Shown one piece after another: positions 16,871 to 24,916 of a stretch of 64,000 nucleotides of DNA. Made by a program: the position numbers and the translations under genes. Origin of the DNA: Arthrobacter sp. MAHUQ-56 (lineage in GTDB: Bacteria; Actinomycetota; Actinomycetes; Actinomycetales; Micrococcaceae); NCBI RefSeq assembly GCF_019710585.1, contig NZ_JAIFZQ010000020.1, positions 186,001 through 250,000 on the forward strand, in the 5' to 3' direction. The first letter of the stretch is position 1; each line of letters starts with the position of its first letter. A model generated the notes under the pieces. It had not been told where the DNA came from and ran no database searches. It worked only from the letters and a program-made list of their open reading frames with translations.

Positions 16871-17004
16871 TTCGGAAAATTAGCATCGGCTTCAATGGCC
16901 TTACATCGGGGGAATCCACAGAAAACCCGCAGTCTGTCCCGCAGCGGGACGCAGCATCTGGCAGGCGTCGACGCCGGTTCCGGACGCCCGGCCAGATGCT
17001 CCGT

Positions 17005-17664
17005 TTACGGCTGGGCGGCCGCGTCGGGGCTGGCAGCCGCGTTGAGGCGGGCGTGGCGGAGGATCGAAACGATCGCCGGCGCGAGCTGGTCCTCCATCTG
17101 CCGGTAGACCTCCGGCGCCCGGCGGTAGGGGTCCACGATGTCGTTGTCGGCCGCGTCCGGGGGAAGGGCAAGGTGCCGCACCCCGGCGGCGCGGGCCGGC
17201 AAGCCCCGCCAGAACACGGCGTTGGCAGCCAGCCAGCCGCCGTCGTCGGACGCGTCTTCCGCGGCGGTTCGGGACGCGCCCGTGCCCCGTTCGTCCAGGA
17301 CGTCGAGCATGCGGGCGAACTCGCGGATGGTGAAGGTCCGCTTGAGCAGGGACGCATCCAGCTGCAGCACCTCGCCGCGGTGGCCCGAGGTCATGGTGAG
17401 TACCAGGTCCACGCCCCGCAGGATCCTGGGGGTGAGCTGACGGGCGGCGAAACCATCGGGGTCGCCGCCGAAGGTCCGTACGATGTCTGCCGAGATGGGC
17501 TGCATCGGCTCACCCACGAGTGCGCGGGTGCCGGCGCTGGACACCTCGAAGCCGCCCGGCACCACCTGGTTGAGTCCCGCCTGCAGCAGCCGTTCGGCCA
17601 CGGGGGACCGGCAGATGTTGCCGGTGCAGACGGTCAGGATTCTTACTGGTGCGGATGTGTCCAC
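17005..17664 (-). CDS. Low-molecular-weight protein-tyrosine phosphatase
   Basis: Cysteine phosphatase with the P-loop VCTGNICRSPVAERLL near the N-terminus and the general-acid aspartate in NDIVDPYRRAPEVY near the C-terminus. In bacteria these enzymes often act with tyrosine kinases that control envelope polysaccharide export, which fits the LCP genes just downstream. I chose the GTG at 17664 (residues VDTSAPVRILT; GGAAAGAGA nearby) because the upstream ATG at 17730 lies inside a 17-bp terminator stem. At 219 residues it is longer than the usual 150-170, with an insertion between P-loop and acid loop (about residues 100-160) rich in alanine and glycine. Confidence 0.88.
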   Translation of the reverse strand: MDTSAPVRILTVCTGNICRSPVAERLLQAGLNQVVPGGFEVSSAGTRALVGEPMQPISADIVRTFGGDPDGFAARQLTPRILRGVDLVLTMTSGHRGEVLQLDASLLKRTFTIREFARMLDVLDERGTGASRTAAEDASDDGGWLAANAVFWRGLPARAAGVRHLALPPDAADNDIVDPYRRAPEVYRQMEDQLAPAIVSILRHARLNAAASPDAAAQP

Positions 17665-17727
17665 GGGGATTTGTCTCTTTCCAGCCGGTGCCCGGGCCGT
17701 CCGGCCCGTGCTTTTCAACTTAACACG

Positions 17728-17765
17728 CATCCCTCCCACCTTCCCGGTGGAAGGTGGGAGGGATG
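17728..17765 (-). terminator. Strong hairpin terminator of copper module I
   Basis: A perfect 17-bp stem, CATCCCTCCCACCTTCC (17728-17744) with GGAAGGTGGGAGGGATG (17749-17765), and a CGGT loop, 13 bases after the DUF305 stop. It ends the leftward copper cluster before the tyrosine phosphatase gene. Confidence 0.85.
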
Positions 17766-17778
17766 TGTGGTGGACGGG

Positions 17779-18396
17779 TCAGAGCCCTGCGAGCAGCTGC
17801 TTCATCTCGGTGATTTCCGCCTGCTGGGCCTCAATGATCGCGTGGCCGAGCTGGAGCGCGTCGGGGAACTTCCCGGCGCTGATTTCCTGCTGGGCCATGT
17901 CGATGGCGCCTTCGTGGTGGCCGATCATCTGCTCCAGGAACAGGCGCGCGGCCTCCGTGCCGGTGGCGGCCTTGAGCCTGTCGATCCCGGCGTCGTCCAC
18001 CATGCCGGACATGCCGTGCCCGGAATGGTCGCCCGTGGTGGGCGCGTTCCAGCCCTGGAGCCAGCCGGTCATCTGCTCGATCTCCGGGGCCTGGGCGTCC
18101 TTGATCTTCGTGGCCAGGGCGGTGATCTCGGCGGGCATGTCCGGCTTTGCCAGGATGATGCCGCTCATCTCCACTGCCTGGGCGTGGTGCGGGATCATCA
18201 TCTGGGCAAACATGGTGTCGGCCTGGTTGTGGTCCGCGCTGGCGCCGGGCATGGCGCTGGGCATTGTGCTCGTCATGGGGCCGGAGCTGCCGTGGTCCAT
18301 GGGCATGGGGCTTGCAGTGGAGCCGGCGGCGCACCCGGCGAGGCCGAGCGAGGCGGCGAGGGCAGCGGCAACGGACATGGTTTTGATGGTGTTCAT
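17779..18396 (-). CDS. DUF305 lipoprotein, His/Met-rich, copper-associated
   Basis: Exported lipoprotein of 205 residues with a signal peptide and lipobox LAGC, then a Ser/Met/His linker (SPMPMDHGSSGPM). The DUF305 domain is four-helical with two paired-histidine motifs, FAQMMIPHHAQAVEM and LEQMIGHHEGAIDMA, and frequent methionines, suited to binding copper. The ATG follows GAAGGACAACC. It is the last gene of the leftward group CopZ-like, CopB-like ATPase, DUF6153, DUF305, consistent with outside-the-membrane copper buffering. A paralogue is at 36245-36913. Confidence 0.92.
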   Translation of the reverse strand: MNTIKTMSVAAALAASLGLAGCAAGSTASPMPMDHGSSGPMTSTMPSAMPGASADHNQADTMFAQMMIPHHAQAVEMSGIILAKPDMPAEITALATKIKDAQAPEIEQMTGWLQGWNAPTTGDHSGHGMSGMVDDAGIDRLKAATGTEAARLFLEQMIGHHEGAIDMAQQEISAGKFPDALQLGHAIIEAQQAEITEMKQLLAGL

Positions 18397-18452
18397 GGTT
18401 GTCCTTCAGGGATGTTGGTGGGACTGGGCCTGTAGTGGGGGCGCAGTCCGGT

Positions 18453-18938
18453 TTACGTCCGGCTGATGGACAGTTCGCAGGGCGTGGGGCCCGGCGGCGA
18501 GTAGGAATAGGCGGCCGCGGGGCTGCCGCGGCCGGGCTGGGCCGGAACCGGGGCAGGGGCTGCCTGCGGCGGGTAGAGGGTGACAGGGCTGTTCGGTGCA
18601 GACGGGATGCAGGGGGCTCCCGATTCATGCACGCCGGGGCATGTGTCGCCGCACGCGGCGGGGGCAGGGTCCGGGGTTTCCGCGGCCGGCACGGCCTGCC
18701 CGTGGCCGGTGTGGCCGGGGGCAGAATGTGCGGCGGCGGTGTCCCCGGCCAGGTGCCCCGGCGAGGCCGGAACGTGTCCCGCCGAGGCTGCCGCGTGCCC
18801 TGCCGAAGCGGCCGCATGCGAGGCGTGGCTGGACGTCAGGACGTGCATCCCCAGGATTCCGGCGATAAGCGCCAGGGTGCCTGCGAGCAGCCAGGCAGCA
18901 CGGAGCAGGGACACCAGGGCGCGGGGTGGCGTGCTCAT
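18453..18938 (-). CDS. DUF6153 family membrane-anchored protein
   Basis: Protein of 161 residues with one N-terminal membrane segment (SLLRAAWLLAGTLALIAGILGMHV) followed by a long extracytoplasmic region of alternating His, Ala and Ser (SSHASHAAASAGHAAASAGH) and later a CGDTCPGVHESGAPC cluster. It ends PTPCELSISRT, a C-terminus shared with the paralogue at 37046 ([11 protein letters not shown]). Histidines and cysteines would allow metal binding. The start has a strong AAGGAGGG site. The family is regularly found beside DUF305 genes in actinobacteria; its role is unknown. Confidence 0.85.
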   Translation of the reverse strand: MSTPPRALVSLLRAAWLLAGTLALIAGILGMHVLTSSHASHAAASAGHAAASAGHVPASPGHLAGDTAAAHSAPGHTGHGQAVPAAETPDPAPAACGDTCPGVHESGAPCIPSAPNSPVTLYPPQAAPAPVPAQPGRGSPAAAYSYSPPGPTPCELSISRT

Positions 18939-18987
18939 GGCGGTCCCTCCTTCCGTAGCAGTGCCGGGCCGCGGCGGCGGTCTTGTT

Positions 18988-21045
18988 CTAACGTACCCCG
19001 GACGGGTTCAGCTTCAGGCGCCGCAGGAGCTGGGCGTTCAGCGCCACCACGATGGTGGACGCTGACATCAGGACCGCCCCGGCGGCGGGCGAGAGCACCA
19101 CGCCGGCGAAGGCCAGGACGCCCGCGGCCAGCGGCACGGAGAGGATGTTGTAGCCGGTGGCCCACACCAGGTTCTGCCACATCTTGCGGTAGCTTGCCCG
19201 GGACAGGTCCACCATGGACAGCACGGCGCGCGGATCGTTTCCGGCCAGCACCACGCCGGCGGATTCCATGGCCACGTCCGTCCCGGCTCCGATGGCGATG
19301 CCCACCTCGGCGCGGGCCAGTGCGGGGGAGTCGTTGACGCCGTCGCCCACCATGGCCACCTTCAGGCCGCGCCCCTGCAGCTCTGCCACCTTCTTGTCCT
19401 TGTCCGCGGGCAGCACTTCGGCGAACACCTCGTCGATGCCCAGGTCAGCCGCCACGGCCTGCGCCACCTGGTGCGCGTCGCCGGTCACCATGGCCACCTT
19501 GACCCCGCGGCTCTGCAGCGCCGCGACTGCCTGCCGGGACTCCGGCCGCACCGAATCCTCCAGGCTGACGGCACCCAGGACGCGGCCGCCGTCGAGCACG
19601 TGCAGCACGGCTGCCCCGCGGTCCATCCACGCGCGGGTGGAAGCGGCCACTTCGGCGGGTTCGACGGCGCCCAGCTCGCGCAGGAGCGCCGGCCCGCCCA
19701 CGTGCAGCGTGCGTCCGTCCAGGGTGGCCTGGACTCCACGCCCGGTCAGCGAGGTGAAGTCGGCAGCTGCGGGCACGGCCAGGTTCCGGCTGCGGGCGGC
19801 CCGGACGATGGCCCGGGCCACGGGGTGCTCGCTGTCCGATTCGACGGCGGCGGCCAGTGCCAGCAGCGCGTCCGGATTTCCGCCGTCGGCCACGGCAACG
19901 TCCATGAGCTCAGGCTCGCCGGTGGTCAGCGTGCCGGTCTTGTCGAACAGGACAACGTCGATGGTGCGCATCCGCTCCAGGGCCATCCGGTTCTTGATGA
20001 GCACGCCGGCGCGGGCTGCCTGCTCGGTGGAGATGGCGATGACCAGCGGAATGGCCAGGCCCAGGGCGTGCGGGCAGGCGATCACCAGCACGGTGACGGT
20101 GCGGGTGACGGCCTCGGGGACACTGCCCATCAGCGTCCAGGCGATGAAGGTCAGGACACCGGCACCGGCGGCGAAGTAGAACAGGAACGCCGCGGCACGG
20201 TCGGCCAGGGCCTGGGCGCGGGAGGAGGATTCCTGCGCTTCGGCCACCAGCCGCTGGATGCCTGCCAGGGCGGTGTCGTCGCCCACGGCCGTGACCCGCA
20301 CCCGGACGCTGCTGTCCGTGGCCACGGTTCCGGCCACTACCGGGTCGCCAGGGCCGCGGGGAACGGTCTTGGATTCGCCGGTGATCATGGATTCGTCGAA
20401 CTCCGCCTGCCCCTGCGCCACGGTGCCGTCCGCCGGCATCCGGGCGCCGGAGCGGACCAGGACCAGGTCGCCTGCGTTGAGTTCTGAAACGGGCACGGTT
20501 TCGGTTCCGCCGTCCGTGATGCGTTCGGCCTCATCGGGCAGCAGCGCGGCCAGCGCATCCAGTGCGCCCTGCGCCGAGCCGAGGGCACGCATTTCGATCC
20601 AGTGCCCCAGCAGCATGATGGCCACCAGCAGGGCGAGTTCCCACCAGAAGTCCAGGTCGAAGCCACCGATCCCCAGGCTCGTGACCCAGGAAGCGGCAAA
20701 GGCCACCGTGATCGCCATTCCGATCAGCAGCATCATTCCCGGCGTGCGGTCCTTGAGTTCCTGCAGGCCGCCCTTCAGGAACGGCTGGCCCCCATAGAGG
20801 AAAATCACGGTGCCCAGAACAGGCGGGATCCAGGCCGAGCCCGGGAAGTCCGGCGCCATGTAGCCGAGGATGTGGCCCACCATGGGGCTGAAGTAGACCA
20901 CGGGGACGGCGAGGGCCAGCGTCAGCCAAAACCTGTTCTTGAACATGGCGGTGCTGTGCCCGGCATGCTGGCCATGTATGGACGGTGTGGTCGTCGCCGG
21001 TGTGGTGGGCATGCTGCGAAGGTCCCCCGTGGTGCGCGTGTGCAT
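18988..21045 (-). CDS. copB: Copper-translocating P-type ATPase, CopB-like (CPH motif)
   Basis: P1B-type ATPase that exports copper or silver across the membrane. Hallmarks: CPH metal-binding motif in TM6 (C324-H326, VIACPHALGLA), phosphorylated Asp in DKTGTLT (D368), TGES in the actuator domain, SEHPVA in the N-domain and GDGVNDSP in the hinge. CPH rather than CPC is the CopB (P1B-3) signature. The intact frame starts at 21045 (MHTRTTGDLRSMPTT), but a better start with AAGGAGGA lies at 21130 in another frame whose product is the expected His-rich CopB N-terminus, so one extra base near 20977 seems to split the gene. The ATPase core itself is intact. Confidence 0.9.
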   Translation of the reverse strand: MHTRTTGDLRSMPTTPATTTPSIHGQHAGHSTAMFKNRFWLTLALAVPVVYFSPMVGHILGYMAPDFPGSAWIPPVLGTVIFLYGGQPFLKGGLQELKDRTPGMMLLIGMAITVAFAASWVTSLGIGGFDLDFWWELALLVAIMLLGHWIEMRALGSAQGALDALAALLPDEAERITDGGTETVPVSELNAGDLVLVRSGARMPADGTVAQGQAEFDESMITGESKTVPRGPGDPVVAGTVATDSSVRVRVTAVGDDTALAGIQRLVAEAQESSSRAQALADRAAAFLFYFAAGAGVLTFIAWTLMGSVPEAVTRTVTVLVIACPHALGLAIPLVIAISTEQAARAGVLIKNRMALERMRTIDVVLFDKTGTLTTGEPELMDVAVADGGNPDALLALAAAVESDSEHPVARAIVRAARSRNLAVPAAADFTSLTGRGVQATLDGRTLHVGGPALLRELGAVEPAEVAASTRAWMDRGAAVLHVLDGGRVLGAVSLEDSVRPESRQAVAALQSRGVKVAMVTGDAHQVAQAVAADLGIDEVFAEVLPADKDKKVAELQGRGLKVAMVGDGVNDSPALARAEVGIAIGAGTDVAMESAGVVLAGNDPRAVLSMVDLSRASYRKMWQNLVWATGYNILSVPLAAGVLAFAGVVLSPAAGAVLMSASTIVVALNAQLLRRLKLNPSGVR

Positions 21046-21130
21046 GGGCGGAGGCCGGCGGTTCGGTCAGTGTCTGGCTGTCGGTGTGTTCATGCTCAGG
21101 CATATGGTGCATGCCGTGGTGGTCCTGCAT
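20977..21130 (-). other. Frameshifted His-rich N-terminus of the CopB-like ATPase
   Basis: On the minus strand an ATG at 21130 with a strong AAGGAGGA site opens a frame reading MQDHHGMHHMPEHEHTDSQ and then AHAHAHHGGPSQHAHHTGDD, a histidine-rich leader typical of CopB pumps. Dropping the single base at 20977 (T on the plus strand) joins ...GDDHTVH directly to HGQHAGHSTAMFKNRFW in the ATPase frame. So either one base was inserted (mutation or assembly error) or the ribosome shifts frame here. Confidence 0.7.
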
Positions 21131-21216
21131 GGTTCCTCCTTGGAGAGGGCAGTGGTTGCCCGGCGGTTTCGGGCGGATGTCGGCTGGACGCGCCCTCGGG
21201 CGCGGTGGAATGCGGG

Positions 21217-21573
21217 TCAGGCCAGGGCGTAACCGGCGGCGGTGACGGCTTCGCGGATTGCCGCGTCGGGAGCAGGGCCCTCCACGGTGAGGCGTGAAAG
21301 GCCGCCAGGCACCAGGCCCACGGACGCCGACGTGACGCCGTCAAGGGCGGAGACGGCAGCTTCCACGCTCCGGACGCAATGCCCGCAGGTCATGCCCTCG
21401 ACGGCGAAGCTGCGCTGGCTGGAGGTTCCGCCGTCGGAGGGTGCGCCGGCGGCCACAGGCGCCAGGGCGGTGCCGGAACCGTGGGCGGCAGCGGCGTGGG
21501 CGGCAGCGGACGGACCGCAGCAGCTGCAGCCGGAGGACGTGAGGGGAAGCTGGGGGCGGTTTCCGATGTTCAT
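21217..21573 (-). CDS. Heavy-metal-associated (HMA) domain protein, CopZ-like copper chaperone
   Basis: Protein of 118 residues. The C-terminal half is a heavy-metal-associated domain with the metal-binding loop VEGMTCGHCVRSVEAAV, which binds Cu(I) through two cysteines. An N-terminal extension of about 50 residues carries a second cysteine group, SSGCSCCGPS, and Ala/His-rich sequence; this is unusual for a plain CopZ and could bind another metal ion. It is the first gene after the palindromic promoter at 21680-21708 and precedes the CopB-like ATPase, so it probably hands copper to that pump. Confidence 0.9.
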   Translation of the reverse strand: MNIGNRPQLPLTSSGCSCCGPSAAAHAAAAHGSGTALAPVAAGAPSDGGTSSQRSFAVEGMTCGHCVRSVEAAVSALDGVTSASVGLVPGGLSRLTVEGPAPDAAIREAVTAAGYALA

Positions 21574-21679
21574 GTCAGTTCCATTCCTTGATGAGGATCA
21601 ATGGGCGCTGGGGTTGAACGGCTGTGAAGGCGGTGCTAGGCACCAGCCGGGACATACCACTTCACTGACAACACCGCAC

Positions 21680-21708
21680 AATATACCCCCTAGGGGTATG
21701 CAGGTCAA
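21680..21708 (-). promoter_or_regulatory. Copper-responsive (CsoR-like) promoter and operator
   Basis: On the minus strand, -35 TTGACC (plus 21703-21708), a 17-base spacer and -10 TATATT (plus 21680-21685) form a near-consensus promoter. The palindrome ATACCCC-N3-GGGGTAT (21683-21699) fills the spacer, an arrangement and G-tract sequence like known CsoR operators. Copper-free CsoR would block polymerase and Cu(I) would release it. No csoR gene is in the window. Confidence 0.75.
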
Positions 21709-21843
21709 GGGTCTCAAGCGTCGTAACGGTCCTGCCGCTTGGGGCTTCCGGCCCTATCTTCGGCCTTCCAGGGAGGCCATACTGGAACGAGCGAGCACAG
21801 CGCCGGCCCGCTGGGGGCAGGTGGATGCACGGGAGGTGGACCT

Positions 21844-22518
21844 GTGGCGGAGCTGAGCGATCTGTACACCTATTCGAGCGCCTTGAATGGCGACGAGTGC
21901 GACGCGGGGACCTTCCGCATCGATCTCATGGAACGGAAAATCCACTGGTCGGACGGGATGTTCCGCCTCCACGGATACCGGCGCGGCGAGGTTGTCCCCA
22001 CCATGGAGCTTGTGTTCGCCCACAAGCACCCGGAGGACCGGTCCAAGTGTGAAGAGATCGTGGCCCAGGTGGCCCGGACCGGCGGCTTCTTCTGCATGTA
22101 CCACCGGATCGTCGACGCCAGGGGGCGCACCCGGCGGGTCCTGACCTCCGGCGAAGCCATGGTGGACGCGGAACGGAAGGCGACAGTCCTCGAGGGCGTG
22201 ATGGTGGACCTCACCCGGACCCTGCAGCGCGAGACCGAGCAGACCGCCCGGGAGGCGGTGGCCGGTGCAACTTCCACCAGGACCGTCATCGACCAGGCCC
22301 GCGGGATCCTCATGGGCCAACTTAAACTGGGCTCGGAAGACGCCTTCCAAATGCTGGTGAGCACCAGCAGCCACCGCAACGTCAAACTGGTGGTGGTGGC
22401 GGCAGAACTTGTGCAGTTGGCCAACTCCGCCGAGGCGCGCAGGTATCTGGACCGGGCCGTGCGGGCCATCCAGCTGCACGGACAAGCGGCGGGCGCGGGA
22501 GGCCACCGCACGCGCTAA
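21844..22518 (+). CDS. PAS and ANTAR domain regulator
   Basis: Protein of 224 residues. Residues about 15-120 form a PAS-like sensor domain (IDLMERKIHWSDGMFRLHGY ... YHRIVDARGRTRRVLTSGEA). Residues about 140-205 are an ANTAR domain, TVIDQARGILMGQLKLGSED with the following VKLVVVAAELV helix, which binds paired RNA hairpins and prevents transcription termination. The GTG start has GGGAGGT seven bases upstream. It faces away from the copper operon across a 270-base gap. Its RNA targets and its signal are unknown. The last codons overlap the convergent lipoprotein gene by four bases. Confidence 0.9.
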   Translation: MAELSDLYTYSSALNGDECDAGTFRIDLMERKIHWSDGMFRLHGYRRGEVVPTMELVFAHKHPEDRSKCEEIVAQVARTGGFFCMYHRIVDARGRTRRVLTSGEAMVDAERKATVLEGVMVDLTRTLQRETEQTAREAVAGATSTRTVIDQARGILMGQLKLGSEDAFQMLVSTSSHRNVKLVVVAAELVQLANSAEARRYLDRAVRAIQLHGQAAGAGGHRTR

Positions 22519-23138
22519 TGGTGCGCTACCCAACAGGCAAGGATGGTGGTGGAGAGTTGGTAGGCCAAGGCGTTGCGGGTGAGGGCATCGGGACCGACCG
22601 AGGCCGGAAGTGCTGACGCGTCCACCTGCAGCACAAAGTTGTCCTTTTGGAACACGGCAGAGCCGGCTGCGGTTTCGTAGGCGGGAAAGCCCAGGTTGGC
22701 CAGACCCTTAATAGGCGTGACATCCGTGGCGAGGGCCTGCATGGCATCAAAGTAGGTCCGTGCCTTGGCCTGGTCAGGAGCTTCCTGTACGGAAATTGTC
22801 AGTGCGCCCTCAGACAGGTGGTAGGTGCAGGTGAAAGTGCTGTTGGCCCAGTTGCTGACGGTGTGCGGTTTCTGCTTGAGGGACAGGATGGTGGTCAACC
22901 GGTCCATTGGCTCGTCCCCGCACACCATTTTCGCCGCTTCGCTCGGGGCTGCCGGACCGGCCTGCGGGGAGGCCGGGTTGGTGCCGTGGTGCCCGGCATG
23001 CCCGGCATTCGGGGTTTCCACGCTGGCGGCAGGGGACGCGGCCGGAGGGGCATCCCCGGTTGATCCTGCCGCCGCCGCACAACCGGAGAGCGCCAGGGAC
23101 AGCGCCAGGGGCGCCAGCAGGAAAACGCGGTTCTTCAT
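22515..23138 (-). CDS. Putative lipoprotein of unknown function
   Basis: Secreted lipoprotein of 207 residues: MKNRVFLLAPLALSLALSGC gives signal peptide and lipobox (LSGC), then a Ser/Ala/Pro/His linker with NAGHAGHHG. The folded part (from about residue 65) contains three cysteines (VCGDE, TCTYH, LACW) and a hydrophobic core, reminiscent of the DUF3558-like lipoproteins of actinobacteria, but I cannot place it firmly. The second ATG is preferred because AGGACGG is properly spaced from it. It ends inside the last codons of the convergent PAS-ANTAR gene. The gene to its right, on the same strand, is a sortase. Confidence 0.8.
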   Translation of the reverse strand: MKNRVFLLAPLALSLALSGCAAAAGSTGDAPPAASPAASVETPNAGHAGHHGTNPASPQAGPAAPSEAAKMVCGDEPMDRLTTILSLKQKPHTVSNWANSTFTCTYHLSEGALTISVQEAPDQAKARTYFDAMQALATDVTPIKGLANLGFPAYETAAGSAVFQKDNFVLQVDASALPASVGPDALTRNALAYQLSTTILACWVAHH

Positions 23139-23188
23139 GGCCATCCGTCCTGGCCGCCCCGGTGAGGCGACCGTTGTCTACTGTCCAA

Positions 23189-23893
23189 TTAGGCTTTGAG
23201 CTTGGCGAAGACAACGTAGTTGTCATCGAAGAGGCCGGTGGCGGCGTCATAGCCGTCGCAGGTGATCAGCCTCAATTCCGAACCGGGCGTGTTGCCGTAG
23301 ACCTCTACGGTGGGGAAGTTGTCCTTGCCGTAAACGGCTCCCCGTTCAACAACGAAGGTGGCCGTACTGCCGTCCGCCCGCGTCACCTTGACCTCGGCTC
23401 CGGGTGTGAGGGTGCGGAGGTCGGCGAAGACCCCCTTGTGGCCGCCGAGGGCGTTCACATGGCCCAGCAGCACGGCGGGGCCGCGCTCCCCGGGAGTCGG
23501 CGAGCCGTTGTACCAGCTGGCGGGGGCACCGTTGCCGGTATCCTCCGGAACCTCCAACGATCCGTTGGCACGCAGGCCAAGGCTCAGCAGTTCCGTACGG
23601 AGGCCAATGACTGGAATGTCCAGGACGGCCGGTTCGGACCGGGGCAAAACCGGCGGTTCGGCCGCGGTTGGTGCGGTTGCCCCCGCCGGGCTGGAAGGTG
23701 AGGGTGTCTGCGGGTGGCCGGCGGAAGCGGACGGCGTTGGGGCGATGGAGGAGGCAGTGGCAGTGGCAGCCGCAGGGCCGGCGTCGGACGTTCCAGGCGT
23801 GGTGCCGCAGCCAGCCAGGGTGAGCAGGAGCAGAAGCCCGGCAGCCGCGGGGGCCCGAAGGCTCCTGCGGCTGCCGGAGTTCAGGAAGGACAT
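23189..23893 (-). CDS. Class F sortase
   Basis: Transpeptidase-like enzyme of 234 residues anchored outside the membrane by its N-terminal signal (LLLLLTLAGC, also readable as a lipobox). The sortase beta-barrel starts near EPAVLDIPVIGLRTELL; the catalytic histidine lies in AVLLGHVNALGG and the catalytic cysteine in ELRLITCDGYD. After the cysteine no arginine remains in the chain (GYDAATGLFDDNYVVFAK), so the third catalytic residue must come from elsewhere or be missing. It follows the CHRD gene by 17 bases. Substrates bearing an LPxTG-like signal are not in the window. Confidence 0.88.
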   Translation of the reverse strand: MSFLNSGSRRSLRAPAAAGLLLLLTLAGCGTTPGTSDAGPAAATATASSIAPTPSASAGHPQTPSPSSPAGATAPTAAEPPVLPRSEPAVLDIPVIGLRTELLSLGLRANGSLEVPEDTGNGAPASWYNGSPTPGERGPAVLLGHVNALGGHKGVFADLRTLTPGAEVKVTRADGSTATFVVERGAVYGKDNFPTVEVYGNTPGSELRLITCDGYDAATGLFDDNYVVFAKLKA

Positions 23894-23910
23894 AACAGGG
23901 TCAGCCGGAC

Positions 23911-24684
23911 TCAGGCTGCAGAACCGGAACCGCGGCGACGAACCAGGTAGGCTCCGCCCGCGGCTGCTGCAAGGACCAAGCCACCGCCCAAAGCGAGGAC
24001 GCCGGAGTCGGTACCGCTAGCCTGCTGGGCAACGCCGGTGTCAGCGCCGCCGGCAGGCATCTTCATCTGGCCTGCCTTGAGTGTCCCGCACAATGCAGGG
24101 GAGGTGGCGGCGAGTGGGAGGCTCGGAACGAGATCGGACTTGGCGGCCTGTCCCGCCGGGCTCAGGGTGGCAGGATCCAGTCCATGGACGACGACGACAG
24201 CGGTGCCGGCCTCGAGGGCGGCCTTGGTCTCGGCGTTAAGTTCAAAGGTGCGGTCAACGGTGTAACTGGCGCCCTGGCCGGCAAGCTTGAGGTCCAGTCC
24301 CGCAGCGGGGCTGGTATCGCCACTGGTGGACAGGGTGGTCACAATCCCGCCATAACTGGGCGCGCCCTCGGTGGTGGAGACCACGCCGTCGCCATCCTTG
24401 TCGGCCGAAGGGGCAGGACACATGCCCTGGGCTCCGCCGTGGATGTGCTGGACGTGCGGATAGGGGGCGTTGTTGAACGTGGGAGCCAGGCCGGAGACCT
24501 TCAGGACGGCGTGCGCCTGGTTGCCGGTGACATCCACGGTGACGGTGCCCGAGGCCGAGCTGCCGTTGATCTGGGAAAGGGTGGACTGGTAGGTGTGGTC
24601 GGCTGCGGAGGCGGGACCGCCTGAGAGGGCCAGGGCGCCCAGAGCCAGGGTGGGAACCGCGAGGAAACGAAGTGTCTTGTTCAT
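23911..24684 (-). CDS. CHRD domain protein, secreted and C-terminally membrane-anchored
   Basis: Protein of 257 residues with a Sec signal (MNKTLRFLAVPTLALGALAL ... ASA) and a CHRD domain, HTYQSTLSQINGSSASG with the core HVQHIHGGAQGMCPAPSAD, named from chordin. A calcium-loop-like DKDGDGVVST follows. The C-terminus is a membrane helix (GVLALGGGLVLAAAAGGAYL) with VRRRGSGS, like an LPxTG protein tail but without an LPxTG motif. The ATG follows AGGAGA. It is first in a pair with the class F sortase, suggesting one envelope function; the role of CHRD proteins in bacteria is not established. Confidence 0.9.
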   Translation of the reverse strand: MNKTLRFLAVPTLALGALALSGGPASAADHTYQSTLSQINGSSASGTVTVDVTGNQAHAVLKVSGLAPTFNNAPYPHVQHIHGGAQGMCPAPSADKDGDGVVSTTEGAPSYGGIVTTLSTSGDTSPAAGLDLKLAGQGASYTVDRTFELNAETKAALEAGTAVVVVHGLDPATLSPAGQAAKSDLVPSLPLAATSPALCGTLKAGQMKMPAGGADTGVAQQASGTDSGVLALGGGLVLAAAAGGAYLVRRRGSGSAA

Positions 24685-24916
24685 CGGAAAGCATTCTCCT
24701 CATGCGAGTGACGTAATGTCCCAGATGAGGGACATTAATGATTCGATGCCACCAATGCAGCCGGATGGGTATTTTTGTGAACTGCCCCACAAAATTTGTA
24801 AAGGCCCCCGGGGAGACGCGTTTGGGACGGGGCGGCGCCGCCCGTAAAATAGGCGAAGGTGCGCCGGGAAGTCTGGTCGGCATTGCTTTGCCGAACCCGG
24901 ATTTAAGGACACCTTC

